DNA of 64,000 nucleotides, taken from contig NZ_JAHQZU010000006.1 in assembly GCF_019061185.1 (NCBI RefSeq), positions 163,877 through 227,876 on the forward strand, written 5' to 3'. Position numbers and translations under genes: made by a program. This document shows, piece after piece, positions 48,696 to 56,840 of the stretch. Positions within the stretch are counted from its first letter, which is position 1; each line of letters opens with the position of its first letter. A model generated the notes under the pieces. The model was not told the origin of the DNA. It ran no database searches and saw only the letters and a program-made list of their open reading frames with translations. The DNA comes from Paracoccus sp. Z118. GTDB lineage: Bacteria; Pseudomonadota; Alphaproteobacteria; Rhodobacterales; Rhodobacteraceae.

Positions 48696-49631
48696 ATGCA
48701 GCAACCTATGCGGATCGCGGTGATCGGCGCCGGCACGATCGGGGCAAGCTGGACCGCGCTGTTCCTCGCCGCCGGCCACGAGGTCGCGGCCAGCGACACG
48801 GCAACTGGCGCCGAGGCGCGGCTGCGCGAGCAGGTCCGCGCCAACTGGGACGACCTTGTCGCGCTGGAAATAGCGCAAGGTTCGGCCGATAACGCGCTGG
48901 CGCGGCTAAGTTTCCACGAGGATGCCGCCGAGGCCGCGCGAGCCGCCGACATCGTGCAGGAGAACACGCCCGAGCGGATCGACCTCAAGCGCGACATTCT
49001 CGCCCGGATCGAAAGCACCCTGCCGCCCGAGGCGCTGATCCTGTCCTCGACCTCCGGCATCATGCCCAGCGACTTGCAGCGCGGCATGACCCACCCCGAG
49101 CGGCTGGTCATCGGCCACCCGTTCAACCCGCCGCATCTGATCCCGCTGGTCGAGGTGGTCGGCGGCAGCCGCACCTCATCGGCTGCGATCGAGGCGGCGA
49201 TGCGGTTCTATACCGGCCTCGGCAAGCAGCCTATCCGCGTGGACCGCGAGATCACCGGCCACGTCGCCAACCGCCTGCAGGCGGCGCTGTGGCGCGAGGC
49301 GGTGTATCTGGCTGCCGAGGGCGTCGCCTCGGTCGGCGACATCGACCGTGCGATGACCGCCGGGATCGGCATCCGCTGGGCGCTGATGGGGCCGCATCTG
49401 ACCTTCCATCTCGGCGGCGGCGCGGGCGGCATGGCGGCGTTCATGGAAAATCTCGGCCCGGCAGTCGAAAGCTGGTGGGAGGATCTGGGCGAGGCCTCGC
49501 TGGACCAGCCGACCCGGCGCGCAATCATCGAGGGCGTCGAGGACGAAACCGAGGGGCGCTGCATCGATGACCTGACCCGCGCCCGCAATGCCGCGCTGCT
49601 GCGGCTGCTGGCGGTGGACCGGACGGTGTAA
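48696..49631 (+). CDS. 3-hydroxyacyl-CoA/L-carnitine dehydrogenase-type NAD enzyme
   Basis: 311 residues. The Rossmann motif MRIAVIGAGTIGASWTALFLAAGHEV is at the N-terminus. SSTSGIMPSDLQRGMTHPERLVIGHPFNPPHLIPLVEVVGG follows, with the catalytic Ser and His region, and GHVANRLQAALWREAVYL continues into the C-terminal dimer domain. Length and the final domain fit L-carnitine 3-dehydrogenase or related short 3-hydroxyacyl-CoA dehydrogenases (crystallin-lambda type). No carnitine genes are adjacent, so the substrate is open. It lies 66 bases after the coiled-coil protein on the same strand. Confidence 0.88.
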   Translation: MQQPMRIAVIGAGTIGASWTALFLAAGHEVAASDTATGAEARLREQVRANWDDLVALEIAQGSADNALARLSFHEDAAEAARAADIVQENTPERIDLKRDILARIESTLPPEALILSSTSGIMPSDLQRGMTHPERLVIGHPFNPPHLIPLVEVVGGSRTSSAAIEAAMRFYTGLGKQPIRVDREITGHVANRLQAALWREAVYLAAEGVASVGDIDRAMTAGIGIRWALMGPHLTFHLGGGAGGMAAFMENLGPAVESWWEDLGEASLDQPTRRAIIEGVEDETEGRCIDDLTRARNAALLRLLAVDRTV

Positions 49632-49669
49632 GGGGGCGACCGCCGGAGCCACCGGTGAATCTCCACGGC

Positions 49670-50695
49670 CTATTTTGCCGCAAGCTCCGTTCGCAGGTCG
49701 GACAGTTCCCGCTTCAGCATGTCAACGCTTGTCCGCAGATCGCGGATCTCGTGCGCCTGGCCCGAAACGATGCTGATCATTGCACCGAGCAGTTCATCCG
49801 AAAGCTGCGCGGCGTCATAGGCCGGCGGAACCGGCATGTTCTGACCGACATCAATACCGGTCTCGTGCTCGATGAACGAAACGATCTCGCGGTGTTCGGC
49901 GAGGATCTCCGGTATTCCTGACCAGTCGAAGATATGAGAAATCTTTTGAGACAGGTGGACCGGAACTCCGGCCGGCATATACTTTGCCCGAATGGTATTA
50001 TATACTTCGGGCAGAACCGTCTCGGACAAGGTAGAATTGCACGCCGCCCGCAGAATGGTTTCGGACACGGATGGCCGCATTTGCCGGCGATTCTGGTCTA
50101 GGCGCAGGGACAGCCCGATTGTCGAAGCAAATTCCTGCAAGACATCGCTCTTGTCGTCATGGGCGCGGATCGTGACTGCCGTTCCCAGCATCTCTTTCCA
50201 CTGCCGCACGTACTCATACTGCCGCATCAGTTCGCGGGCTTTGGTGGCGAAGCTGCGAACCGGCCCCGGGTTCGTCTTGTGAACGACGCCCCACTGAACA
50301 TAGGCCGAAGGAAGCCACTGCTCCGGTGAGCGCACGAATATGACCACCCACAGGCTCGCCTTTGACGCGATGACTCGGAAGAAATCGGCCAGTCTTGTAA
50401 GGTTTTCCAGATACTGTTCATTCGACAGGATGAAGGTTTGCGCACCGGTCGCGGCCTCGATCCGGTCGATGGCCGCGAGCAGCGTTTCGGCGTGGCGCTG
50501 CAACTGCTCCGGCGATTGCTGCAAGAAGCGTTGGAACCCGTCGAACTGGTCAAACTCCGGCCCAATCTCCCCTAGCCACTGGCCGAAATAGTGATGGCCG
50601 GTTTCAGTCAGCGCATCTGCGCTCTTGGCCAACGCCGCCTGGATAGTGGTAGTGCCGGTTTTCCCCATTCCGACATGGAAGATGATCCGGGCCAT
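49670..50695 (-). CDS. Sulfotransferase-like P-loop protein of low G+C
   Basis: 341 residues. The N-terminal IIFHVGMGKTGTTTIQAALA is the 5'-phosphosulfate-binding P-loop of sulfotransferases, and VVIFVRSPEQWLPSAYVQW looks like the 3'-phosphate-binding block. The C-terminal 40 residues are a likely coiled coil (ISIVSGQAHEIRDLRTSVDM). By hand count 49921-50040 is 58 of 120 G+C (48%), far below neighbours, which signals recent transfer. The ATG at 50695 is preferred to an upstream TTG at 50701. Substrate unknown; a surface glycan is plausible. It lies between cobS (upstream, same strand) and the cobT side. Confidence 0.8.
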   Translation of the reverse strand: MARIIFHVGMGKTGTTTIQAALAKSADALTETGHHYFGQWLGEIGPEFDQFDGFQRFLQQSPEQLQRHAETLLAAIDRIEAATGAQTFILSNEQYLENLTRLADFFRVIASKASLWVVIFVRSPEQWLPSAYVQWGVVHKTNPGPVRSFATKARELMRQYEYVRQWKEMLGTAVTIRAHDDKSDVLQEFASTIGLSLRLDQNRRQMRPSVSETILRAACNSTLSETVLPEVYNTIRAKYMPAGVPVHLSQKISHIFDWSGIPEILAEHREIVSFIEHETGIDVGQNMPVPPAYDAAQLSDELLGAMISIVSGQAHEIRDLRTSVDMLKRELSDLRTELAAK

Positions 50696-50738
50696 CTGCA
50701 ACCTCGCTCTGATCCGGCTTCGGCCTGAAGCGCCGCCG

Positions 50739-51716
50739 TCAACCCGCCTTTGCGACCGCGCTTTCCGGCAGTTCCTCGTCGAACAGGCGCTGGTAGAACT
50801 CGGCCACGGTCTGGCGCTCCAGCTCGTCGCATTTGTTCAGGAAGGTCAGGCGGAACGCATAGCCAATATTGTCGAAGATGCGCGCGTTCTGCGCCCAACT
50901 GATGACCGTGCGCGGCGACATCACCGTGGACAGGTCGCCCTGCATGAACGCCGTGCGGGTCAGGTCGGCCAGCGTCACCATCTGCGCGACGACCCGGCGG
51001 CCCTTTTCCGTGTTCATCTGCGGCACCTTCGCCAGAACGATCGCCGTTTCAGCGTCGTGGGACAGGTAGTTCAGCGTCGCCACGAGGTTCCAGCGGTCCA
51101 TCTGGCCCTGGTTGATCTGCTGGGTGCCGTGGTAGAGGCCGGTCGTGTCGCCGAGGCCGACCGTGTTCGCCGTCGCGAACAGGCGGAAATAGGGGTTGGG
51201 CGAGATCACCTCGTTCTGGTCCAGCAGGGTCAGCTTGCCCTCGGCCTCCAGCACGCGCTGGATCACGAACATCACATCGGCCCGGCCCGCGTCGTATTCG
51301 TCGAAGACGATGGCGGTGGGGTTGCGCAGCGCCCAGGGCAGGATGCCCTCGTGGAAGACGGTGACCTGCTTGCCCTCGACCAGCTTGATCGCGTCCTTGC
51401 CGATCAGGTCGATGCGCGAAACGTGGCTGTCTAGGTTCACGCGCACCGTCGGCCAGTTCAGCCGCGCGGCCACCTGCTCGATATGCGTCGATTTCCCGGT
51501 GCCGTGATAGCCCTGGATCATCACCCGGCGGTTATAGGCGAAGCCTGCCAGAATCGCGAGCGTGGTGTCGGGATCGAACTTGTAGGTCGAGTCCAGATCC
51601 GGCACACGTTCGGTGCGTTCGGCGAAGCCCTTGACCTTCATGTCGCTATCGACGCCGAAGACGTCGCGGACGTTGATGTCCTCGGTCGGTTTCGCGTGTT
51701 GGTCCAGATCGGCCAT
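50739..51716 (-). CDS. cobS: Cobaltochelatase subunit CobS
   Basis: 325 residues, an AAA+ ATPase. Walker A is GYHGTGKST (about 69-77) and Walker B is [10 protein letters not shown], with sensor and arginine-finger regions ([21 protein letters not shown]). It starts [28 protein letters not shown], as CobS proteins do. It works with CobT and CobN in Co2+ insertion for aerobic B12 synthesis. The low-G+C sulfotransferase gene starts 43 bases after its stop, where cobT would be expected. Confidence 0.97.
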   Translation of the reverse strand: MADLDQHAKPTEDINVRDVFGVDSDMKVKGFAERTERVPDLDSTYKFDPDTTLAILAGFAYNRRVMIQGYHGTGKSTHIEQVAARLNWPTVRVNLDSHVSRIDLIGKDAIKLVEGKQVTVFHEGILPWALRNPTAIVFDEYDAGRADVMFVIQRVLEAEGKLTLLDQNEVISPNPYFRLFATANTVGLGDTTGLYHGTQQINQGQMDRWNLVATLNYLSHDAETAIVLAKVPQMNTEKGRRVVAQMVTLADLTRTAFMQGDLSTVMSPRTVISWAQNARIFDNIGYAFRLTFLNKCDELERQTVAEFYQRLFDEELPESAVAKAG

Positions 51717-51854
51717 GGCCCGCCCCTTTCACTGTCGTCAACGGGTGATGGCGGATTCGGAAGGTGGGTGCAAGGTGCGGACGCTGAACCGGAACGGCGC
51801 GCCGCGCGTTCCGGCGCAAGGCCGATAGCGGCGCAAGGACACGAAGGGACAAAG

Positions 51855-52829
51855 ATGAGCGGACTTCTCGCATTGCTGGACGACGTGGCGGGCATCGCCA
51901 AGGTGGCGGCGGCATCCGTCGATGACGTGGCCGGCATGTCGGCCAAGGCGGGGATGAAAGCCGCCGGCGCCGTGATCGACGATGCGGCGGTCACGCCGAA
52001 ATACGTCCACGGCGCCGATGCCAGCCGGGAACTGCCCATCGTGTTCAAGATCGCGCGCGGCTCGATCTTCAACAAGGTCGTGATCCTGCTGCCGATCGCC
52101 CTGCTGCTCACCGTTTTCGCGCCGTGGGCGATCACGCCATTGCTGATGCTGGGCGGCTCCTATCTGTGCTTCGAGGGGGCCGAGAAGGTCTGGCACGCGA
52201 TCTCCGGCCCGCACGAGGAGGACGCGGCCCACGACGCGCAGGGCGGCGACAAGGCGCATCTGGAGGAAGCCAGGGTCAAGGGCGCGATCAAGACCGACTT
52301 CATCCTGTCGGCCGAGATCATGACCATCGCGCTGTCCACCATTCCGCCCGAGCAGAGCCTGTGGATCAAGGCGCTGGTCCTCTTTGCGGTGGCGGTCCTG
52401 ATCACGGTCGCCGTCTATGGCGCGGTGGCGCTGATCGTGAAGGCGGATGATTACGGCCTGTCGCTGGCCCGCCGGCGGACGGGATTCCTGGAGCGCGTGG
52501 GAATCGGCATCGTCAAGTTCATGCCCGGCTTCATGAAGGGGCTGACCATCGTCGGCACCGCCGCGATGCTGTGGGTCGGCGGCAACATCGTGCTGCACGG
52601 CCTTTACGAGTTGGGCTTCCCCCTGCCCTACGACACGATCCATCACTGGTCCGCGGGCGCCTCGCACGCCGCGCCGCCGTCGGTTTCCGGCATCATCGGC
52701 TGGGCGGTGACTGCGTTCTTCGACGGGATCTTCGGGCTGCTGCTGGGGCTGCTGCTGATCCCGGTCGCCCATCACGTCATCAATCCGCTGATCTCGGCCG
52801 TCACCGGCAAGCGGGCCGAGGCGCATTGA
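51855..52829 (+). CDS. DUF808 family inner membrane protein
   Basis: 324 residues. The N-terminal ~70 residues are soluble (SGLLALLDDVAGIAKVAAAS). Then about six hydrophobic segments follow, with the conserved GSYLCFEGAEKVWHAI block and DFILSAEIMTIALSTI. The family (E. coli YedI) has no assigned function. The ATG at 51855 follows AAGGGACAAAG. Divergent from cobS. Confidence 0.93.
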   Translation: MSGLLALLDDVAGIAKVAAASVDDVAGMSAKAGMKAAGAVIDDAAVTPKYVHGADASRELPIVFKIARGSIFNKVVILLPIALLLTVFAPWAITPLLMLGGSYLCFEGAEKVWHAISGPHEEDAAHDAQGGDKAHLEEARVKGAIKTDFILSAEIMTIALSTIPPEQSLWIKALVLFAVAVLITVAVYGAVALIVKADDYGLSLARRRTGFLERVGIGIVKFMPGFMKGLTIVGTAAMLWVGGNIVLHGLYELGFPLPYDTIHHWSAGASHAAPPSVSGIIGWAVTAFFDGIFGLLLGLLLIPVAHHVINPLISAVTGKRAEAH

Positions 52830-53006
52830 CCTGAAACGGCGGGCGGGCCCGAGCCTCTGGCCGGGCCGCCCGTCCATTTCCTGCGCGGCCCGCACCGCCT
52901 TGCAGGCAAGCCGCCGCCCAGGCCACACTTGCTGTCCGACCGCCTCGGGCATATCTGGACCCAGCCGCAAGGCCCAGCATCACGAAGCAGCGAGTCGGGA
53001 GCCCGC

Positions 53007-54065
53007 ATGAAGTCCACCCTGTCGTATCTGAAGTGGCCCCTGATCGTGACCGTGGCCGGCCTTCTGCTGGCTGCGTGGATCGGCTGGGGCTATTCGCACA
53101 GCGTTTCGGGGATGCTCTCGTTCCTGCTGATCGGCGCGGTGCTGGCGGTGCTGGAAATCTCGCTGTCCTTCGACAACGCGATCGTCAACGCCAACAAGCT
53201 GGTGACGATGTCGCCGGTCTGGCAGCGGCGGTTCCTGACCTGGGGGATCGTCATCGCCGTCTTCGGGATGCGGATCATCTTTCCGCTGCTCATCGTGGTC
53301 ATCGCCGCGCAGATCGGCCCCTGGGCCGCCGTCCGGCTGGCCGCGACCGACCCGGACACCTACGCGCAGATGATCGGCGACGCCCACCTGCCCATCGCGG
53401 CCTTCGGCGGCGCGTTCCTGATGCTGGTGGCGCTCAACTACTTCTTCGACCAGTCGAAAGAGGTCCACTGGGTCGAGGTGCTTGAGAAGCGTCTGCGCAG
53501 CATGGGCAGCATCCGGGGGATGGAGGTCGGGTTCGTCCTGATCTTCGTGCTGCTGTTCACGATCCTGCTGCCGGTCGGGGACGAGGGCACGTTCATGTTC
53601 GCCGCGATGTGGGGGATCGTGACCTACCTGGCCGTGGACGCGCTGGGGCATGTCCTCGACCGCTGGGGCAGCCGGCAGGCCACCGCGGCGGGCCAGGCGG
53701 GTCTGGGCGGATTCCTGTATCTCGAGGTGCTGGACGCCTCGTTCAGCTTCGACGGCGTGATCGGCGCCTTCGCGCTCACCCAGAACCTGTTCCTGATCGC
53801 CATCGGTCTCGGGATCGGCGCGATGTATGTCCGCTCGATGACCATCATGCTGGTGGAAAAGGGCACGCTGGCCGAATTCCGCTATCTGGAGCATGGCGCG
53901 TTCTGGTCGATCCTGATCCTGTCCATCGTCATGTTCGCCCAGAGCATGTGGCACATTCCCGAGGCGATCACCGGCCTTGGCGGTGCCACGGTGATCGGGC
54001 TGTCGTTCCTGTCCTCGCTGCGCTGGAACAAGCGCAACGCGGCCGCCGCGCCCGACACGCGCTGA
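53007..54065 (+). CDS. DUF475/TerC-like membrane protein
   Basis: 352 residues with about nine hydrophobic segments. TerC-type signatures are present: LEISLSFDNAIVNANKL in an early helix and EVLDASFSFDGVIGAFALT later, the paired S-F/D-N and S-F-D-G acidic sites thought to bind metal. Relatives are linked to metal export or tellurite resistance. A GGGAG site lies 5-6 bases before the ATG. A terminator hairpin follows. It lies 177 bases after the DUF808 gene; the gap shows nothing else. Confidence 0.9.
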   Translation: MKSTLSYLKWPLIVTVAGLLLAAWIGWGYSHSVSGMLSFLLIGAVLAVLEISLSFDNAIVNANKLVTMSPVWQRRFLTWGIVIAVFGMRIIFPLLIVVIAAQIGPWAAVRLAATDPDTYAQMIGDAHLPIAAFGGAFLMLVALNYFFDQSKEVHWVEVLEKRLRSMGSIRGMEVGFVLIFVLLFTILLPVGDEGTFMFAAMWGIVTYLAVDALGHVLDRWGSRQATAAGQAGLGGFLYLEVLDASFSFDGVIGAFALTQNLFLIAIGLGIGAMYVRSMTIMLVEKGTLAEFRYLEHGAFWSILILSIVMFAQSMWHIPEAITGLGGATVIGLSFLSSLRWNKRNAAAAPDTR

Positions 54066-54090
54066 AACCATCCGTGCAGAACGCATCAAG

Positions 54091-54115
54091 AAGGGCGCCC
54101 GTGGGCGCCCTTGTC
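54091..54115. terminator. Terminator between DUF475 and csbD genes
   Basis: AAGGGCGCCC (54091-54100) and GGGCGCCCTT (54103-54112) form a near-continuous GC-rich dyad, followed by TTGTCC. It sits between convergent genes and could serve both. Confidence 0.75.
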
Positions 54116-54140
54116 CATTCATGGCCTTTGCCTTGCCGCG

Positions 54141-54341
54141 TCAGGGATTGCGGCGGAAGAAGTCGTTCATCTTCTCCTCGGCATCCGTCTTGGCCCAGCC
54201 ATAGCGTTCCTGCAGCTTGCCCGACAGCTTGTCGGCATCGCCGTCGATCTGGGTGATCTCGTCATCGGTCAGGTCGCCCCATTCGCGCTTGACCGAACCC
54301 TTGAGCTGGTTCCACTTGCCCTTGATGACATCCGCATCCAT
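54141..54341 (-). CDS. CsbD family stress protein
   Basis: 66 residues, beginning MDADVIKGKWNQLKGSVKRE and containing WGDLTDDEITQIDGDADKLSGKLQ and ERYGWAKTDAEEKMNDF, the full CsbD-like domain. These small acidic, helical proteins are induced by general stress and their function is unknown. A GAAAGGATTT ribosome site precedes the ATG at 54341. Confidence 0.95.
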   Translation of the reverse strand: MDADVIKGKWNQLKGSVKREWGDLTDDEITQIDGDADKLSGKLQERYGWAKTDAEEKMNDFFRRNP

Positions 54342-54471
54342 TGCGAAATCCTTTCATTGCCTTATCTGCCAAACAACAACCCAAGCGCGACCGGGGTTCC
54401 GACGCTCTCGCGCACTTGAGCGGGCAGTCGGCAGCGGCTAACAGGGCTGGACCGCAGGAAAGGCCGCGCCC

Positions 54472-55776
54472 ATGCCCGTGACGCTTTCGACCACCGATCC
54501 CGATTTCGAGGCGCGCTTCGCCGCCCTGCTCGCCGCCAAGCGCGAGGATTCGGCCGATGTGGGCGATGCCGTCGCTGCGATCATCCGCGACGTCCGCGCG
54601 CGGGGTGATGCGGCGCTGATCGATCTGACGACCCGCTTCGACCGCTTGACGCTGACCCCCGACCAGCTGCGCTTCACCCCCGAGGAGATCGACGCCGCCG
54701 CCGCGCAGGTCTCGCCGCAGGACGCCGAGGCGCTGGACCTCGCCGCCGCGCGCATCCGCGATTATCACCAGCGCCAGATGCCCGCCGATGAACGCTGGAC
54801 GGACGCGGCCGGCGCGGAGCTTGGCTGGCGCTGGACCCCCATTGCCTCTGCGGGGCTGTATGTGCCGGGCGGGCAGGCAAGCTATCCCTCGTCCGTGCTG
54901 ATGAACGCCATTCCGGCGCGGGTGGCCGGGGTGGAGCGGCTGGCGGTCTGCGTGCCGACACCGGATGGCGCGGTCAACCCGTTGGTCCTGCGCGCCTGCC
55001 AGATCGCCGGGGTGGACGAGATTTACCGGATCGGCGGCGCGCAGGCGATCGCGGCGCTGGCCTACGGCACCGGAACCATCCGCCCCGTGGACAAGATCAC
55101 CGGCCCCGGCAACGCCTATGTCGCCGCCGCCAAGGGGCAGGTCTTCGGCCGCGTCGGCATCGACATGATCGCAGGTCCGTCGGAAGTGCTCATCATCGCC
55201 GAGGCGGGGCAGAACCCCGAATGGCTGGCGCTGGACCTGATGGCGCAAGCCGAACACGACGCCGACGCCCAGTCGATCCTCGTCACCTCCGATCCGGCGC
55301 TGGCCGCCGCCGTTGCGGAAGCTGTCGAGCGGCTGATGCCCACCCTGCCCCGCGCCGCCATCGCCGGCGCAAGCTGGCGCGATCACGGGGCGATCATCGT
55401 GACCCGCGATCTGGCCGAGGCCGCCGCCCTCAGCGACCGCATCGCCCCCGAGCATCTGGAGCTTTGCGTGGACGATCCCGAACCGCTCGCCGCGCTCTGC
55501 CGCCACGCGGGCGCGATTTTCATGGGCGGCTGGACGCCCGAGGCCGCGGGCGATTATGTCAGCGGACCGAACCACGTCCTGCCCACCGCCCGCTCGGCCC
55601 GGTTCTCGTCAGGGCTGTCGGTGATGGATTTCCTCAAGCGCACCACGATCTCGCGCCTCGGCCCCGGCTCGCTTGCCGCCATCGGTCCCGCCGCCGTGCA
55701 GCTTGCGACGGCCGAAGGACTGTCCGCCCATGCCCGCTCGGTCCAGGCGCGGCTGGACTCGCTCAACGAAGGATGA
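54472..55776 (+). CDS. hisD: Histidinol dehydrogenase
   Basis: 434 residues. Family signatures are GLYVPGGQASYPSSVLMNAIPARVAG, IDMIAGPSEVLIIAE, LAEHDAD-like LMAQAEHDADAQSILVT, and the zinc/catalytic stretch DRIAPEHLELCVDDPE with Glu-His, plus SGPNHVLPTARSARFSSGLSVMDF. It catalyses the last two steps of histidine synthesis. It is followed within 5 bases by the UPF0262 gene and then a phosphatase gene, a run typical of Rhodobacterales. hisBH are 3 kb away on the other strand. Confidence 0.97.
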   Translation: MPVTLSTTDPDFEARFAALLAAKREDSADVGDAVAAIIRDVRARGDAALIDLTTRFDRLTLTPDQLRFTPEEIDAAAAQVSPQDAEALDLAAARIRDYHQRQMPADERWTDAAGAELGWRWTPIASAGLYVPGGQASYPSSVLMNAIPARVAGVERLAVCVPTPDGAVNPLVLRACQIAGVDEIYRIGGAQAIAALAYGTGTIRPVDKITGPGNAYVAAAKGQVFGRVGIDMIAGPSEVLIIAEAGQNPEWLALDLMAQAEHDADAQSILVTSDPALAAAVAEAVERLMPTLPRAAIAGASWRDHGAIIVTRDLAEAAALSDRIAPEHLELCVDDPEPLAALCRHAGAIFMGGWTPEAAGDYVSGPNHVLPTARSARFSSGLSVMDFLKRTTISRLGPGSLAAIGPAAVQLATAEGLSAHARSVQARLDSLNEG

Positions 55777-55781
55777 CCGCC

Positions 55782-56258
55782 ATGACCCGCATCATCCGCA
55801 TCGACATCGACGACAGCGCCCTGCCCCCCGCCACGCCGGAGATGGAGCAGGAACGCCGCGTCGCCGTCTTCGACCTGCTGGAAGACAACAGCTTCGCCCT
55901 GCCGGTCCGCGACGGGGTGGAGATCCCGCCCGGTCCCTACGCCTTGCTGCTGGCCGTCCGCGACCGGCGGCTGGTCTTCGACCTGACCACCGAATCCGGC
56001 GCGGCGCTGGCGGAGTTCCACCTGTCGATGGGTCCGTTCCGTCAGGTGGTGAAGGATTATTTCCAGATCTGCCGCAGTTATTTCGAGGCGGTCCGCAAGC
56101 TGCCCCCCTCCCAGATCGAGGCCATCGACATGGCCCGGCGCGGCATCCACAACGAAGGCGCCCGCACCTTGCAGGAGCGTCTGGAAGGCAAGGCCGAGGT
56201 CGATATCGACACGGCCCGGCGCCTCTTCACGCTGGTCTGCGCGCTGATCCCGGACTGA
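55782..56258 (+). CDS. UPF0262 family protein
   Basis: 158 residues, an alphaproteobacterial family of unknown function that is nearly always downstream of hisD. Conserved stretches include QERRVAVFDLLEDNSF, FDLTTESGAALAEFHLSMGPFRQVVKDYFQIC and YFEAVRKLPPSQIEAIDMARRGIHNEGA. The ATG at 55782 has GAAGGA eight bases upstream; an ATG at 55773 overlaps the hisD stop and is an alternative. Translationally close to both neighbours. Confidence 0.93.
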   Translation: MTRIIRIDIDDSALPPATPEMEQERRVAVFDLLEDNSFALPVRDGVEIPPGPYALLLAVRDRRLVFDLTTESGAALAEFHLSMGPFRQVVKDYFQICRSYFEAVRKLPPSQIEAIDMARRGIHNEGARTLQERLEGKAEVDIDTARRLFTLVCALIPD

Positions 56259-56259
56259 C

Positions 56260-56739
56260 ATGACGGACCGGTTTCCCCGCTCGGTCCTGTTCTGCTGCGA
56301 TCACAACGCCATTCGCTCGCCCATGGCCGAGGGGCTGATGAAGATGCTCTACGGCCGCCGCGCCTATGTGCAGTCGGCGGGCGTGCGCAGCGACATGGAG
56401 GTGGATGGCTTCGCCGTGGCCGTCTGCACCGAAATGGGGGTTGAACTGTCCCGCCACCGCTCGCGCAGCTTCGAGGACATGCGCGACTGGGGCGACGATC
56501 TGGGCCAGTTCGACCTGATCGTGGCGCTGACCCCGGCCAGCCAGCGGTACGCGCTGGAACTGACGCGCAGCGCGCATGTGCATGTGGAATACTGGCCGAT
56601 CATGGACCCCACCGGCCTTGCCGAGGACCGCGAGGGCAAGCTCGCCGCCTATCGCGCGGCGCGCGACCAGATCCTGGGCCGGATGGCCCATCGATTCGGC
56701 CCGCCCTCGTCCGACAGCGCAGAACAGGCGACCGGTTGA
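56260..56739 (+). CDS. Low-molecular-weight phosphotyrosine phosphatase family protein
   Basis: 159 residues. The P-loop C13-x5-R19 reads CDHNAIRS, preceded by VLFC, and the general-acid loop is seen as YWPIMDPTG. The P-loop is unusual (DHNAIR rather than GNICRS), as in the group that follows hisD/UPF0262 in Rhodobacterales. It could act on phosphotyrosine or arsenate-like substrates. It starts one base after the UPF0262 stop. Confidence 0.9.
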   Translation: MTDRFPRSVLFCCDHNAIRSPMAEGLMKMLYGRRAYVQSAGVRSDMEVDGFAVAVCTEMGVELSRHRSRSFEDMRDWGDDLGQFDLIVALTPASQRYALELTRSAHVHVEYWPIMDPTGLAEDREGKLAAYRAARDQILGRMAHRFGPPSSDSAEQATG

Positions 56740-56840
56740 GCGCGATTTCAGGCGATTCCGGCCAGCGTCCCGGCGCAGCTAACCCGATCTTAACCGGGCG
56801 GCCCTAACACTGCGGACAACGCAGCGGAAAAGGGCCTCGC

